DNA from: Spirochaetota bacterium
GTDB lineage: Bacteria > Spirochaetota > Brachyspiria > Brachyspirales > JACRPF01
Direction of reading: 5' to 3'
Assembly (NCBI GenBank): GCA_016214035.1
Contig: JACRPF010000014.1
Span: 1 to 64,000, forward strand
DNA length: 64,000 bases
Both the position numbers and the translations under genes were made by a program. The notes beneath the pieces were generated by a model. It was given only the letters and a program-made list of their open reading frames with translations, was not told the origin of the DNA and ran no database searches. Below, piece after piece: positions 26,841-35,900 of the stretch. Within the stretch, counting starts at the first letter, position 1; every line of letters begins with the position of its first letter.

Positions 26841-26863
26841 ATACTCGCGGGATAATTCTTCTG

Positions 26864-29386
26864 TCAGCGGCTTGGACTGATGATTGTTTTCAGTGTGAGC
26901 GTCTTGCCTTGAGTTTCAATGTAAAGTACGTCCCGGCGGGTGGGAGGATAGTCCGGCGCCGACGCATATACTATAGAAAAGGCGCCGGCGAGCTGTAATT
27001 CGATTTGAAAACCTGCGTCCTGGCAGTCGAACTCTAGGACTGCTTTGTCCGTGAAACGGGCGCTTTGAAAACCGTTCCAATATTGAAATCCGTTGGCTGC
27101 GTGAGCGGCTGCGAATCCCGCATCGGGCGCAAATGCGGAAGTAAGCCGGAGTTTGCCCTGAAGATGAAGGACAACTCCCAAATTGTGGTCTTTGCCGTCA
27201 AGCGTGTTCACGGCGACGGTGTCGATGAACTGTTTTCCAGCAATGCTGAGCGTTCGTGATGCTTCCGCGTTCGGACGGTACTTTGGCTGGCTTGCGGTGA
27301 CCGCTGTCGGTGAAAAGCGATCCAGCCGTCCGGGATGCCAGCCCTGTTGACCAAAACCGTCGACGAGCGGAACGTTATGGCACACACCGCGGGTATAGTA
27401 GCCGCCGTGCAGCGGAGAGCCATAACCGACCGTGCCGGGGTCATGGCTGACATCGATTTTATTATAGGCCAGTTCATAATTGAGTGCCTCGGCCTGTGCG
27501 TGGGAGGCGTTGAGCTGACCGTAATGAAAATAGACCTGCCAGGGCCCTTCGCAGAGTATTGCCATGCGGCTTGATTCCATATTGAGACTGACACTGGGCG
27601 GCGCTGTATCGCCGGCTTCTGCATCCCGGGGTTCGGGTGGATCGAGCAGCGTGCTCCAATTCTTATCCTGGCTGCGCTGCCTCCTGCCGAGTTTAGTCGG
27701 GAACAGATCGGCCATCTCTGAAAGAAATCGCGTGCCGGGGGCGATCTGGGGTTTCGATGAAGTTGCATCGGCGGGGTTGGGTATCTGTCCGTTGGGGAAA
27801 CGCATCATGATAGGTGCGAGCATCAGATTCTCAATCGACTGCATTTCCGGCTTAAGACTTTCACCCCTGCCTGTGAGCAGCGCATACCGGAAGAACGGCG
27901 CGAGTGCGGATACGACGTAACTGTTGTACCCCATGGACTGTTCATACCATAAATAATCGCTGGTGATGCCGCGGGCAACCTGATCGCGTATGCCGTTGGT
28001 GTCATCGACGGCAATCTTCCACAGCGCCTCGTCTTCACAGTAGATGGCCGCCTGGGCGGAGGCCGAGCGCTGCCAGCATGCGATGTTATGGATTATGCTA
28101 AAAGACTGATTGAGGAGCAGCGCTTCCGGTTTGAAAAGATCCCGGCTCCATTTTAACTTGCGTTCGGCTGTAACGAATGGTCCCAACGTGCGCGCCGCGT
28201 TGATGTACTGCGTGAGATTGACGGCCTCATCGAGACCCTGCCTCATGATGCGCGATGTACCCATGGTGTTCTGAACGGGCCATTCGGTAAAGTGCTCGGC
28301 GTAAAAATCGAGCTGGCTTGCGGCCCATTCGGCGAACTTTTCCTCGCCGGTAAGGCGGTAAAATCTGGCCGCCTGGAGGATTTTGCCGGCGTGCCGTGAG
28401 CGGAAACCGAATACCCAGGCGCCGAAAATCTTCGGGGTGACCTTGATGCTCGGATCAGAAGGACTTGATAATGTATCTCCCGGAATTTCCGGAGTGAAGG
28501 TGATAAAAGAGCCGTTTTTCGGACTTACAAAATCGTGCCACCAGCCGGTCTTCCATTCCACGTTCTCTTTGCAGGTTGACATCCATTGCTCGAGATCAGT
28601 GCGTTGTGTCTGTACCCACTGTTTCCAGGTTTCATCCTCAGCCGCGATTGCTTTTGCCTTTTCCCAGTTCTCACGCGGTACCCGCAAAGGACTGTTTTTT
28701 TCATCATACACTTTCAGTGCTTCGAATGCGCGGTCTGGCTTTTCTTTGGTGAACTTAGGCAGCTCCACCTTGCCGGGCCAGGGGAGCAAGTCATCGGAAG
28801 GTTTTAGCGGCATTGCAGCGGCCTCCGCGGCGCTTAATTCTATGAGTCGAAAATCATCAAAATCAGCGGTTACCTGGGAGGAATTGAACGAGTGTATCCA
28901 TAATTGTCCTTCCACCGCGCCCTCCGGTGGGGACTTGCGAAGTATATATTCCTTCCAGTCACCCTGATCTTTAGGCAGGATAAACGGGGTCAGTTTGTAT
29001 TTGGTCTCCATTTCTTTTGTGAAGCTGAAAGACTTTCCTTCTTTGTTATAAAAAAGGAGATACACGCCTATGCCGTCCCCTGAAACACACCGTGCCCAGA
29101 AATGAGTCTGGTAGAAATTACCCGCAGTGACCTTAAATCGCGCACTGTAGAGCGACGAACCCGCGTTCACATTGGCGTCGTTGATACGCAGCCCGTAATC
29201 TCCCGAATGTTTTGCATCCGCAGAGACCACACTCATGCCGTTGCCCCCGCTATTTTCCCAGCCGTCAATGTTTTTTTCAAAGCCCGGGCTTTCAAGATGT
29301 ATGGTATCAGCGGCAGCGTTGGCAAAGGTTAGAAAAGCTATTACAAAAAAGCAATGATAGTTTCGAATGGTATTTTCCTTTTTCAC
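26864..29386 (-). CDS. Secreted heparinase II/III-like polysaccharide lyase
   Basis: 840 residues. A signal peptide (about 1-26) is followed by a CBM-like beta-sandwich (about 30-185: HSGDYGLRIND... FDDFRLIEL). Next come an (alpha/alpha) toroid (about 210-560, with SIIHNIACWQRSA) and a C-terminal antiparallel beta-sheet domain (about 610-840). The last carries the family pattern YNKIDVSHDPGTVGYG...HGGYYTRGVCHNVPLVDGFGQ. This layout is that of heparinase II/III-type lyases (PL12, PL15, PL17, PL21 and relatives), which cleave uronic-acid polysaccharides by beta-elimination. The exact substrate (alginate, heparinoid or other) cannot be read. The start is a GTG with no ribosome site close to the promoter. 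Confidence 0.8.
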   Translation of the reverse strand: MKKENTIRNYHCFFVIAFLTFANAAADTIHLESPGFEKNIDGWENSGGNGMSVVSADAKHSGDYGLRINDANVNAGSSLYSARFKVTAGNFYQTHFWARCVSGDGIGVYLLFYNKEGKSFSFTKEMETKYKLTPFILPKDQGDWKEYILRKSPPEGAVEGQLWIHSFNSSQVTADFDDFRLIELSAAEAAAMPLKPSDDLLPWPGKVELPKFTKEKPDRAFEALKVYDEKNSPLRVPRENWEKAKAIAAEDETWKQWVQTQRTDLEQWMSTCKENVEWKTGWWHDFVSPKNGSFITFTPEIPGDTLSSPSDPSIKVTPKIFGAWVFGFRSRHAGKILQAARFYRLTGEEKFAEWAASQLDFYAEHFTEWPVQNTMGTSRIMRQGLDEAVNLTQYINAARTLGPFVTAERKLKWSRDLFKPEALLLNQSFSIIHNIACWQRSASAQAAIYCEDEALWKIAVDDTNGIRDQVARGITSDYLWYEQSMGYNSYVVSALAPFFRYALLTGRGESLKPEMQSIENLMLAPIMMRFPNGQIPNPADATSSKPQIAPGTRFLSEMADLFPTKLGRRQRSQDKNWSTLLDPPEPRDAEAGDTAPPSVSLNMESSRMAILCEGPWQVYFHYGQLNASHAQAEALNYELAYNKIDVSHDPGTVGYGSPLHGGYYTRGVCHNVPLVDGFGQQGWHPGRLDRFSPTAVTASQPKYRPNAEASRTLSIAGKQFIDTVAVNTLDGKDHNLGVVLHLQGKLRLTSAFAPDAGFAAAHAANGFQYWNGFQSARFTDKAVLEFDCQDAGFQIELQLAGAFSIVYASAPDYPPTRRDVLYIETQGKTLTLKTIISPSR

Positions 29387-29403
29387 AGCATGACATGAAC
29401 TAC

Positions 29404-29432
29404 AGTATAGTTCCGAATATATGCCGCGTCAA
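29404..29432 (-). promoter_or_regulatory. Promoter of the heparinase II/III-like gene
   Basis: On the minus strand, TTGACG (29427-29432), 17-bp spacer, TATACT (29404-29409). The predicted start near 29397 is about 11 bases before the GTG at 29386. Confidence 0.6.
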
Positions 29433-29454
29433 GGATGCTTTTGAGAAAGCAATA

Positions 29455-30495
29455 TTACCACGTCACCTGCTTTCCCGTAGCCGCACTGGTATAGATGCCG
29501 TCAAGTATTTTCATAACTTTGATGCCTTCGTCGCCGGTGGCGAGCGGCGGGCGCTTGTTCTTGATGCTGTCGACGAATTCATACGCCGGAGCCGGCACCT
29601 GCGCGGTGGTGAAATCGAGCTTCTTGGTATAGAAGAAGCCGTCAGAATCCGTATACATATCAGCTTCGAATTTGTATTCACCGTTGAGGTTATACTGCAT
29701 GAGGCCGCCCTTGGTGCCGCAGAGGCGTGTGTTCATCTCTTCCTTGTCTTTGATGTTTGCTGCCCAGCTTGCCTCGACGATGAGCGTCGCGCCGTTCTTG
29801 AACTTTACAATGCCGCAGGCGAGGTCTTCAACGGTATACTTTTTGTTCTCTTTCTTCGCCTGTTCCATGGCGATGGGATTGTACGTGGAGCCGAATACGC
29901 TCACCGGTTCCGGATAGCCCATGAGCCAGAGCGCGAGATCCACGCGGTGCACGCCGAGGTCTATGAGCGGGCCGCCGCCGGATAGTTCCTTGTCGCCGAA
30001 CCAGCCGCCGAATTTCGGCATGCCGCGGCGGCGATGCCATACGGTGCGGCCGAAATAGATGTCGCCGAACGTGCCCTTGTCAACTTCCTGTTTGAGGGCA
30101 TAGCTCATTGGGTTGAAGCGGTAGGAGAAATTGATCATCAGGTTCTTTTTTTTCTTCTTCGCCAGGTCGTTCATCTGTATCGCTTCATCGGTGTTCATAG
30201 CCATGGGCTTTTCGCAGAGCACATGCAGCCCGTGTTCAAGCGCCGTCATCGTGAGCGGGGCGTGGAATTTGTTGGGCGTGCAGACACTTACCGCATCCAG
30301 TTCGCATTCTTTGAACATCTTCTCTGCGTCGGTGAAAATCTTCGGTACTTTATATTCGGCGGCTATCTGCGCTCCAAGTTCCTGGTTCAGATCACATACG
30401 GCGACGATCTCGGCATCCGGATGTGATTGATATCCTTTCAGGTGGCTTTTACCGATACCGAGACCTATGACGGCAACTTTTATTTTCGAGCTCAT
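29455..30495 (-). CDS. Gfo/Idh/MocA-family oxidoreductase
   Basis: 346 residues. The N-terminal NAD(P) Rossmann fold (VAVIGLGIGKSHLKGY, then AVCDLN) is followed by the family signature CEKPMAMNTDEA, the EKP motif that places the nicotinamide. The C-terminal alpha/beta substrate domain contains GGGPLIDLGVHRVDLALWLMGYPEPVSVFG, with the conserved D-x-x-x-H. These enzymes oxidise or reduce cyclic polyols and sugars in the cytoplasm; the substrate is not predictable from motifs. AAGGAT precedes the ATG. It lies 60 bases downstream of a ThuA-domain gene, a recurrent pairing in sugar-catabolic loci. Confidence 0.92.
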   Translation of the reverse strand: MSSKIKVAVIGLGIGKSHLKGYQSHPDAEIVAVCDLNQELGAQIAAEYKVPKIFTDAEKMFKECELDAVSVCTPNKFHAPLTMTALEHGLHVLCEKPMAMNTDEAIQMNDLAKKKKKNLMINFSYRFNPMSYALKQEVDKGTFGDIYFGRTVWHRRRGMPKFGGWFGDKELSGGGPLIDLGVHRVDLALWLMGYPEPVSVFGSTYNPIAMEQAKKENKKYTVEDLACGIVKFKNGATLIVEASWAANIKDKEEMNTRLCGTKGGLMQYNLNGEYKFEADMYTDSDGFFYTKKLDFTTAQVPAPAYEFVDSIKNKRPPLATGDEGIKVMKILDGIYTSAATGKQVTW

Positions 30496-30555
30496 AAATT
30501 TATCCTTATGATATTTTAGAACAGGTAAGGAACTGTTGTGCTGTCGGAAAATTCG

Positions 30556-31299
30556 CTATTTCGGTTCCACAGACCGGATAGTCTCAAGCGGCACCTTGAT
30601 ATTCGGAGCCGCTTTCATGACATCCGTAGCACCTTCATACTTCGCCCAGTCGATGGCGTTCTCGATGACCTTGATGACGGTGGGATTATGGAATGTCGGG
30701 TGTGTTTCGTGTCCGGGGCGGAAATAGAATACTTTGCCCATGCCGCGGGTATAGGTGACGCCGCTGCGGAATACTTCGCCGCCTTCGAACCACGAGATGA
30801 AGACCACTTTGTCGGGATCCGGTATGTCGAAGCGCTCGCCGTACATCTCTTCATTGGGAAGTTCGAAATACTGGGGAATTCCTTTGGCGATGGGGTGGAA
30901 CGGCTCAACGGTCCAGAGGCGCTCTTTTTCGTTCGCTTCGCGCCAGCGCAGTCCGCAGCCGGTGCCCATGAGGCGTTTGAATATCTTTGAATAATGCGCC
31001 GAATGGAGGAGGATAAGTCCCATGCCTTCAAGCACGCGCTGCTGCACACGGTCGACGATGGCATCTTCGACCTTTGCGTGACCCACATGCGCCCACCAGA
31101 TGAGCACATCGGTCTTGGCGAGTACGTCCTGCGTGAGTCCGTGTTCCGGCATATCCTGCGTGGCGAACTGATAATTGTACTTATCACCGAGCATCTGCGC
31201 TATTTTTCTATGTATTCCATCGGGATAGACTTTTTTGACTTTTTCGTCTTTCTGTTCGTGGATGAACTCGTTCCAGATGGTTACCGTTGTCTTGCTCAT
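30556..31299 (-). CDS. ThuA-domain (trehalose-utilisation type) protein
   Basis: 247 residues. It has the ThuA glutamine-amidotransferase-like fold: TVTIWNEFIHEQ at the N-terminus, DVLIWWAHVGH, GLILLHSAHYSKIFKRLMGT, and the C-terminal GKVFYFRPGHETHPTFHNPTV. ThuA proteins are linked to oxidation of trehalose and other disaccharides, but their chemistry is poorly defined. No signal peptide. AAGGAG lies 8 bases before the ATG. It is upstream of and probably cotranscribed with the MocA-type dehydrogenase, which suggests that they act on the same sugar. Confidence 0.88.
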   Translation of the reverse strand: MSKTTVTIWNEFIHEQKDEKVKKVYPDGIHRKIAQMLGDKYNYQFATQDMPEHGLTQDVLAKTDVLIWWAHVGHAKVEDAIVDRVQQRVLEGMGLILLHSAHYSKIFKRLMGTGCGLRWREANEKERLWTVEPFHPIAKGIPQYFELPNEEMYGERFDIPDPDKVVFISWFEGGEVFRSGVTYTRGMGKVFYFRPGHETHPTFHNPTVIKVIENAIDWAKYEGATDVMKAAPNIKVPLETIRSVEPK

Positions 31300-31337
31300 G
31301 GCATTTGCTCCTTATTCGTACCGAATTGACTCATTAC

Positions 31338-31343
31338 AGTATA
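31338..31343 (-). promoter_or_regulatory. Candidate -10 box for ThuA/MocA
   Basis: TATACT on the minus strand, with only a weak -35 (GTGCAA) 16 bp upstream. The predicted start would be near 31331, giving a leader of about 32 bases. Confidence 0.35.
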
Positions 31344-31653
31344 CAGCGAAAACTGAATATTGCACGGCCTGTTCGGTTGAGCATAAAGTATGCAGAACGG
31401 CCAACGGATTCAATAGCGGAAAACCGTTTTTCGTTAGGTGCAAATTTTGTATAAGGGAAAATGTTATTTTTTCCTACTTTGCTGTCGCTCTCGCGTGGTC
31501 GCCGAGTACGGCTCCGCAGCGGCATCCGGCATCGCTGGCGCTCGGCATTAGCGCGGGTGTTATACAATATTCCGCGCATCCATGCGCGTGCTATTTCTGG
31601 CATACCATTTTTAAAAGCTATTTGGTTTGCGGTAAATGTCCCGCGCTTGCTTA
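31344..31653. other. Gene-free interval between divergent ThuA and citrate synthase genes
   Basis: I see no credible gene here. The interval holds the upstream part of the ThuA promoter and a GC-rich repeat (31457-31590), then runs into the citrate synthase promoter at 31654. Short frames across it lack ribosome sites and owe their Arg/Ser-rich translation to the repeat. Confidence 0.6.
31457..31590. repeat. Dispersed intergenic repeat, copy R1
   Basis: Shares AAAATGTTATTTT, then GCATCCGGCATCGCT-GCGCTC-GC (from 31522), then ATATT-C-CGCATCC-TGCG-CGT (from 31567) with 36791-36893, in the same order. The last block forms the hairpin CGCGCAT-CC-ATGCGCG. Confidence 0.55.
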
Positions 31654-31681
31654 TTGACATTCCACACCAGTACAGTACTAT
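31654..31681 (+). promoter_or_regulatory. Citrate synthase promoter
   Basis: Perfect -35 TTGACA (31654-31659), 16-bp spacer, -10 TACTAT (31676-31681). The predicted start near 31688 gives a leader of about 60 bases. Confidence 0.7.
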
Positions 31682-31747
31682 TGCGCGGACAAACCCGTAA
31701 TCGCGGGCGCGTCAGCAAAATACTCGAACTACGAAGGAGCGCACGAC

Positions 31748-33130
31748 ATGGAAAACGAAGAGCTCAAGGCAACGGAGAAGGAGTTTCTTCAACGCATGCA
31801 TAAAACGGCTGTGGAACATAACCGCATTGCCCCGGAACTCTATGAGAAATATAATGTGAAACGGGGGCTGCGCAATGCCGACGGTTCAGGCGTACTCGTG
31901 GGACTCACCGAGATCGGCGATGTGCACGGATATGTCGTTTCCGAGCATGAGACAAAACCGGTAGCCGGCGAATTGCGCTATCGGGGCATAGAGATAAAAG
32001 ACCTTGTCAGCGGTTTTCAGAAGGAAAAGCGGCACGGCTTTGAAGAGACGGCGTTCCTGCTCCTGTTCGGAAAGTTGCCGACAAAAGAAGAACTGAAATC
32101 TTTTACGGATATTCTCGCATCAAAACGGACGCTGCCGCTGGGTTTCAAAGAGAATATGATACTGAAGAACCCGAGCCGCGATCTTATGAACCAGCTCGCG
32201 AGAAGCGTATTGATCCTTTATTCATTCGATGAGCAGGCAGAGGACCGCGCGCTTCCCACCGTTATCCGGCAATGTATCGATCTTATCGCGCGGTTTCCGA
32301 CCATCATCGCGTACAGTTATCAGGCGAAGCAGCACTATCACGGCGACAAAAGTCTGCATCTGCATCAGCCGGTCGAAGCGCTCTCCACAGCGGAAAGTTT
32401 TCTGCATCTTATCCGGCCTGATTCGCAGTATACGAAGCTTGAAGCAGATCTGCTCGACATCGCGCTCGTGCTGCATGCCGAGCACGGCGGCGGCAATAAT
32501 TCGACGTTTGCCACCCATCTGGTCGCATCATCGGATACCGACACCTATTCCGCGATAGCGGCTGCGGTGGGCTCGCTGAAAGGACGCAAACACGGCGGCG
32601 CGAATATCGAGGTCATCGAGATGATGAGCGATATCAAGAAGCACGTGAAAGACTGGACCAGCGAAAAACAGGTTGCCGCATATATCAAAAAGATCATCAA
32701 CAAGAATGCGTTCGACAGAACCGGACTTGTGTACGGTATGGGTCATGCGGTGTATACGATATCGGATCCGCGCGAGGAAATACTCCGCGAACACGCGAAG
32801 AAACTTGCCAAAGAAAAAGGACGCAGTGAAGAGTTCGAACTGTACCGGCTCGTGCAGACGCTCACGCCGATGCTGTTCGCCGAGATAAAGAAATCCAAGA
32901 AGTCTATCGCCTGTAATGTGGACTTCTACTCGGGGTTCGTCTATAGCATGCTCGGCATCCCCGGAGACCTGTTTACGCCTATTTTCGCCATCTCGCGCAT
33001 ATCTGGCTGGGCGGCGCATCTCATCGAGGAACATGTGAGCGGCGGACGCATCATGCGCCCCGCATACAAATATGTCGGCGGGTCAAAACAGTTCATTCCG
33101 ATGAGCAAACGCATCCCGGTTGAAGCGTAA
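31748..33130 (+). CDS. gltA: Citrate synthase
   Basis: 460 residues. It condenses acetyl-CoA with oxaloacetate, the entry step of the TCA cycle. The catalytic triad is readable: H282 in GRKHGGAN, H333 in GMGHAVY and D392 in NVDFYSG. The substrate-binding segment HAEHGGGNNST is at 243-252. The N-terminal extension of about 40 residues and the wording of these motifs fit a divergent clade of the citrate/2-methylcitrate synthase family, so methylcitrate synthase activity cannot be excluded. AAGGAG lies 8 bases before the ATG. A HAD hydrolase and a nitroreductase follow on the same strand. No other TCA genes are in the window. Confidence 0.92.
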   Translation: MENEELKATEKEFLQRMHKTAVEHNRIAPELYEKYNVKRGLRNADGSGVLVGLTEIGDVHGYVVSEHETKPVAGELRYRGIEIKDLVSGFQKEKRHGFEETAFLLLFGKLPTKEELKSFTDILASKRTLPLGFKENMILKNPSRDLMNQLARSVLILYSFDEQAEDRALPTVIRQCIDLIARFPTIIAYSYQAKQHYHGDKSLHLHQPVEALSTAESFLHLIRPDSQYTKLEADLLDIALVLHAEHGGGNNSTFATHLVASSDTDTYSAIAAAVGSLKGRKHGGANIEVIEMMSDIKKHVKDWTSEKQVAAYIKKIINKNAFDRTGLVYGMGHAVYTISDPREEILREHAKKLAKEKGRSEEFELYRLVQTLTPMLFAEIKKSKKSIACNVDFYSGFVYSMLGIPGDLFTPIFAISRISGWAAHLIEEHVSGGRIMRPAYKYVGGSKQFIPMSKRIPVEA

Positions 33131-33145
33131 GCGCGCGAACCGGAC

Positions 33146-33742
33146 ATGCGCACGGTTATTTTTGACTGGGGCGGGGTGGTGATAGACAATCCAACACCCG
33201 GATTTCTCGCTCATTTTTCCGGCCTGTGTAATGTGCCGGAAGATACATTTGCCGCGTTTTATGCCCGTCATGAATTCCGTTTTCAAACCGGCGCGATACG
33301 CGAGCATGAACTCTGGATCTTTGCGCACCGGGAACTTGGCGTACCGCTGCCGGATGCCGGTACTTCGCGATGGAAAGACGCCCTTCGTTCGGTGTTCAAG
33401 GATAAACCGGAAATGATAGCGTTGATACACGATCTTAAACAACAAAGCGTGTTTACCATGCTGCTTACAAACACTGAAGTGCCGACACGTGAATTCTATC
33501 ATGAACGGCAATATCCGTTCGACGACGCGGTTTTTTCCTGCGACGAAGGGCTTGCCAAGCCTGACCCGGAGATATACCGGAGAGCGCTTGCCCGACATAA
33601 CACACGGCCGGAGGATACGGCATTCATCGATGATAAACCGGAGAATGTTGCGTCGGCAAATGCTTTGGGTATTCATGGCATTGTCTGCCGTTCCACTGAA
33701 CAGGTTCGAAACGAATTGCTGCAATGGATGGCTTCGTCCTGA
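33146..33742 (+). CDS. HAD-superfamily hydrolase (subclass IA, YihX-like)
   Basis: 198 residues. Motif I is VIFDWGGVV, with the nucleophile Asp and a Gly where most HAD phosphatases have the second Asp, as seen in the YihX/epoxide-hydrolase-N branch. Motif II is LLTNTE, motif III is K in GLAKPDPEIYRRAL, and motif IV is FIDDKPENV. The cap is of the C1 helical type. It is probably a cytoplasmic sugar-phosphate or nucleotide phosphatase with no assigned substrate. It starts 15 bases after citrate synthase and is likely cotranscribed. Confidence 0.85.
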   Translation: MRTVIFDWGGVVIDNPTPGFLAHFSGLCNVPEDTFAAFYARHEFRFQTGAIREHELWIFAHRELGVPLPDAGTSRWKDALRSVFKDKPEMIALIHDLKQQSVFTMLLTNTEVPTREFYHERQYPFDDAVFSCDEGLAKPDPEIYRRALARHNTRPEDTAFIDDKPENVASANALGIHGIVCRSTEQVRNELLQWMASS

Positions 33743-33803
33743 CGCTTGACGGAATATTTTGTATTTATACCGCTGGTCAAAAATACAAAACGAGGAGCTG
33801 CCG

Positions 33804-34313
33804 GTGGAATTGATAGAACTTATCAGTAAGCGATATTCAACACGCGCATATCTTAACACGCCCGTTGAAGACGAGAAGCTCATGAAGGTGCTTGAGGCAG
33901 GACGTTTGGCTCCGTCCGCGTGCAATATTCAGCCGTGGCATATTATCGTGCTGCAGGAACCGTCATCTATCGAGAAAATGCGGCAGGTGTGCAGAGCCGC
34001 ATGGATCTTGCAGGCTCCGGTCATCATCGCGGTATGCATCGACAATGATAAGGCATGGAAACGCGCCGATGGTGTATCATATGCGTTCGTCGATGCGGCG
34101 ATAGTCATGGATCATATGATATTACAGGCCGCAGAGCTCGGCCTCGGCACCTGCTGGATCGGCGCCTTCAATGCGGCTGAAGCGGCATCGGTTTTCAACC
34201 TTCCCGGACATATCAAACCGGTTGCCATGACACCGCTCGGCTATCCGGACGATACACCACGGGAGAAAGTCAGAAAATCAATCAATGAGATAGTTCACTG
34301 GGAAAAGTTCTGA
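33804..34313 (+). CDS. Nitroreductase-family flavoprotein
   Basis: 169 residues from a GTG at 33804 that has GAGGAG 6 bases upstream; a longer frame begins upstream without such a site. The N-terminus (ELISKRYSTRAYLNTPVED) and LAPSACNIQPWHIIVL form the FMN-binding signature. DAAIVMDHMILQAAELGLGTCWIGAF and the terminal PLGYPDDTPREK complete the fold. Members are homodimeric NAD(P)H-dependent FMN reductases of quinones and nitro compounds; some take part in cofactor breakdown. The physiological substrate is unknown. A second member of the family lies at 59734. Confidence 0.9.
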   Translation: MELIELISKRYSTRAYLNTPVEDEKLMKVLEAGRLAPSACNIQPWHIIVLQEPSSIEKMRQVCRAAWILQAPVIIAVCIDNDKAWKRADGVSYAFVDAAIVMDHMILQAAELGLGTCWIGAFNAAEAASVFNLPGHIKPVAMTPLGYPDDTPREKVRKSINEIVHWEKF

Positions 34314-34330
34314 CACAACGGTGTTCGAGC
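34312..34330. repeat. 19-bp direct repeat, first copy
   Basis: GACACAACGGTGTTCGAGC, 18 of 19 bases identical to 34548-34566. It begins inside the nitroreductase stop codon. Confidence 0.8.
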
Positions 34331-34410
34331 AGGTAAGGCAGCAGCGCGAGCAGAATTCGACTGCGATGATGCTGGTACGGTTTTTATAACGCCCCTTCCT
34401 CCAGCTGGCC

Positions 34411-34460
34411 TCGGCTGCGCTCGGCCCAACGCCATTCCCCGCATGTTCGCCTGCGGCTCA
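34411..34460. repeat. Dispersed intergenic repeat, diverged copy R3
   Basis: Contains TGCGCTCGGC...ACGCC followed by the hairpin CCGCA-TGTTCGCC-TGCGG, matching the order and pairing of copies R1 and R2, though base identity is low. Confidence 0.35.
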
Positions 34461-34547
34461 CCGACGGCAGGGCAGGAGAGCGCTAGTTGCATGACGAAAG
34501 TCGATACTCTTTTTTCTCATTTACTTACAAGTATACGAAAGAAAAAA

Positions 34548-34566
34548 GACACAACGGCGTTCGAGC
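34548..34566. repeat. 19-bp direct repeat, second copy
   Basis: GACACAACGGCGTTCGAGC, 236 bases after the first copy. Its ACAACG also pairs with CGTTGT just downstream to form a small hairpin. Confidence 0.8.
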
Positions 34567-34628
34567 GTTGTAAGAACAATGACATGGAATTACAATACCA
34601 CCATCAATATCAACAGCGCGTGAGGCGA

Positions 34629-34797
34629 GGGGAGAAATGTCTTTCTGAGCATCGTGCTTACTGAATAATAGTTATGAAATATGTTATTCAGAAAAAACGA
34701 AACTACAAAAAAGCGGCAAGGATGCCGCGTATGCGACGAATCCGTCCACGGAAGGACGGCTGAGTCGCGCACGGTGCGAAGAAAGACATTTCTCCCC
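34629..34797. other. Candidate structured RNA or MITE-like element closed by an 18-bp inverted repeat
   Basis: The ends are exact inverse complements over 18 bases (GGGGAGAAATGTCTTTCT at 34629-34646 and its complement at 34780-34797). Inside lie five hairpins in series: AGCA-TCG-TGCT (34648-34658), CTGAATAA with TTATTCAG (34661-34691), GCGGCA-AGGA-TGCCGC (34713-34728), CCGTCC with GGACGG (34742-34759) and TCGC with GCGA (34765-34779). Almost every base outside an A-rich linker (34692-34712) belongs to a stem or loop. The orientation of any transcript is unknown. I saw no target-site duplication next to the ends and no second copy in the window. Confidence 0.6.
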
Positions 34798-34833
34798 GAA
34801 CAATAGCGCGCGCCTTCGGCCCGCGGCCAGCGC

Positions 34834-35838
<1,005 letters not shown>

Positions 35839-35900
35839 GGTTCACTCCTTGTGATTATTCGGCCGCACGTGGTGCGCGGCAATGGGGGAACAACCCCCGT

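Larger units (their letters stand above)
34314..34833. other. 520-bp gene-free interval between convergent genes
   Basis: Between the nitroreductase and asd ends there is no credible coding frame. It contains the 19-bp direct repeat pair, a third, diverged copy of the dispersed hairpin repeat (34411-34460), a small hairpin within the second direct repeat, and the 169-bp multi-hairpin element at 34629-34797. Confidence 0.8.

Noticed and set aside
31461-31700. 79-codon frame upstream of citrate synthase
   Set aside because: It runs through the dispersed repeat and the citrate synthase promoter, has no ribosome site, and gives an Arg/Ser-rich translation also produced by the second repeat copy.
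34590-34772. 60-codon frame within the multi-hairpin element
   Set aside because: A GTG start with no ribosome site, fully inside paired structure; no domain is recognisable.
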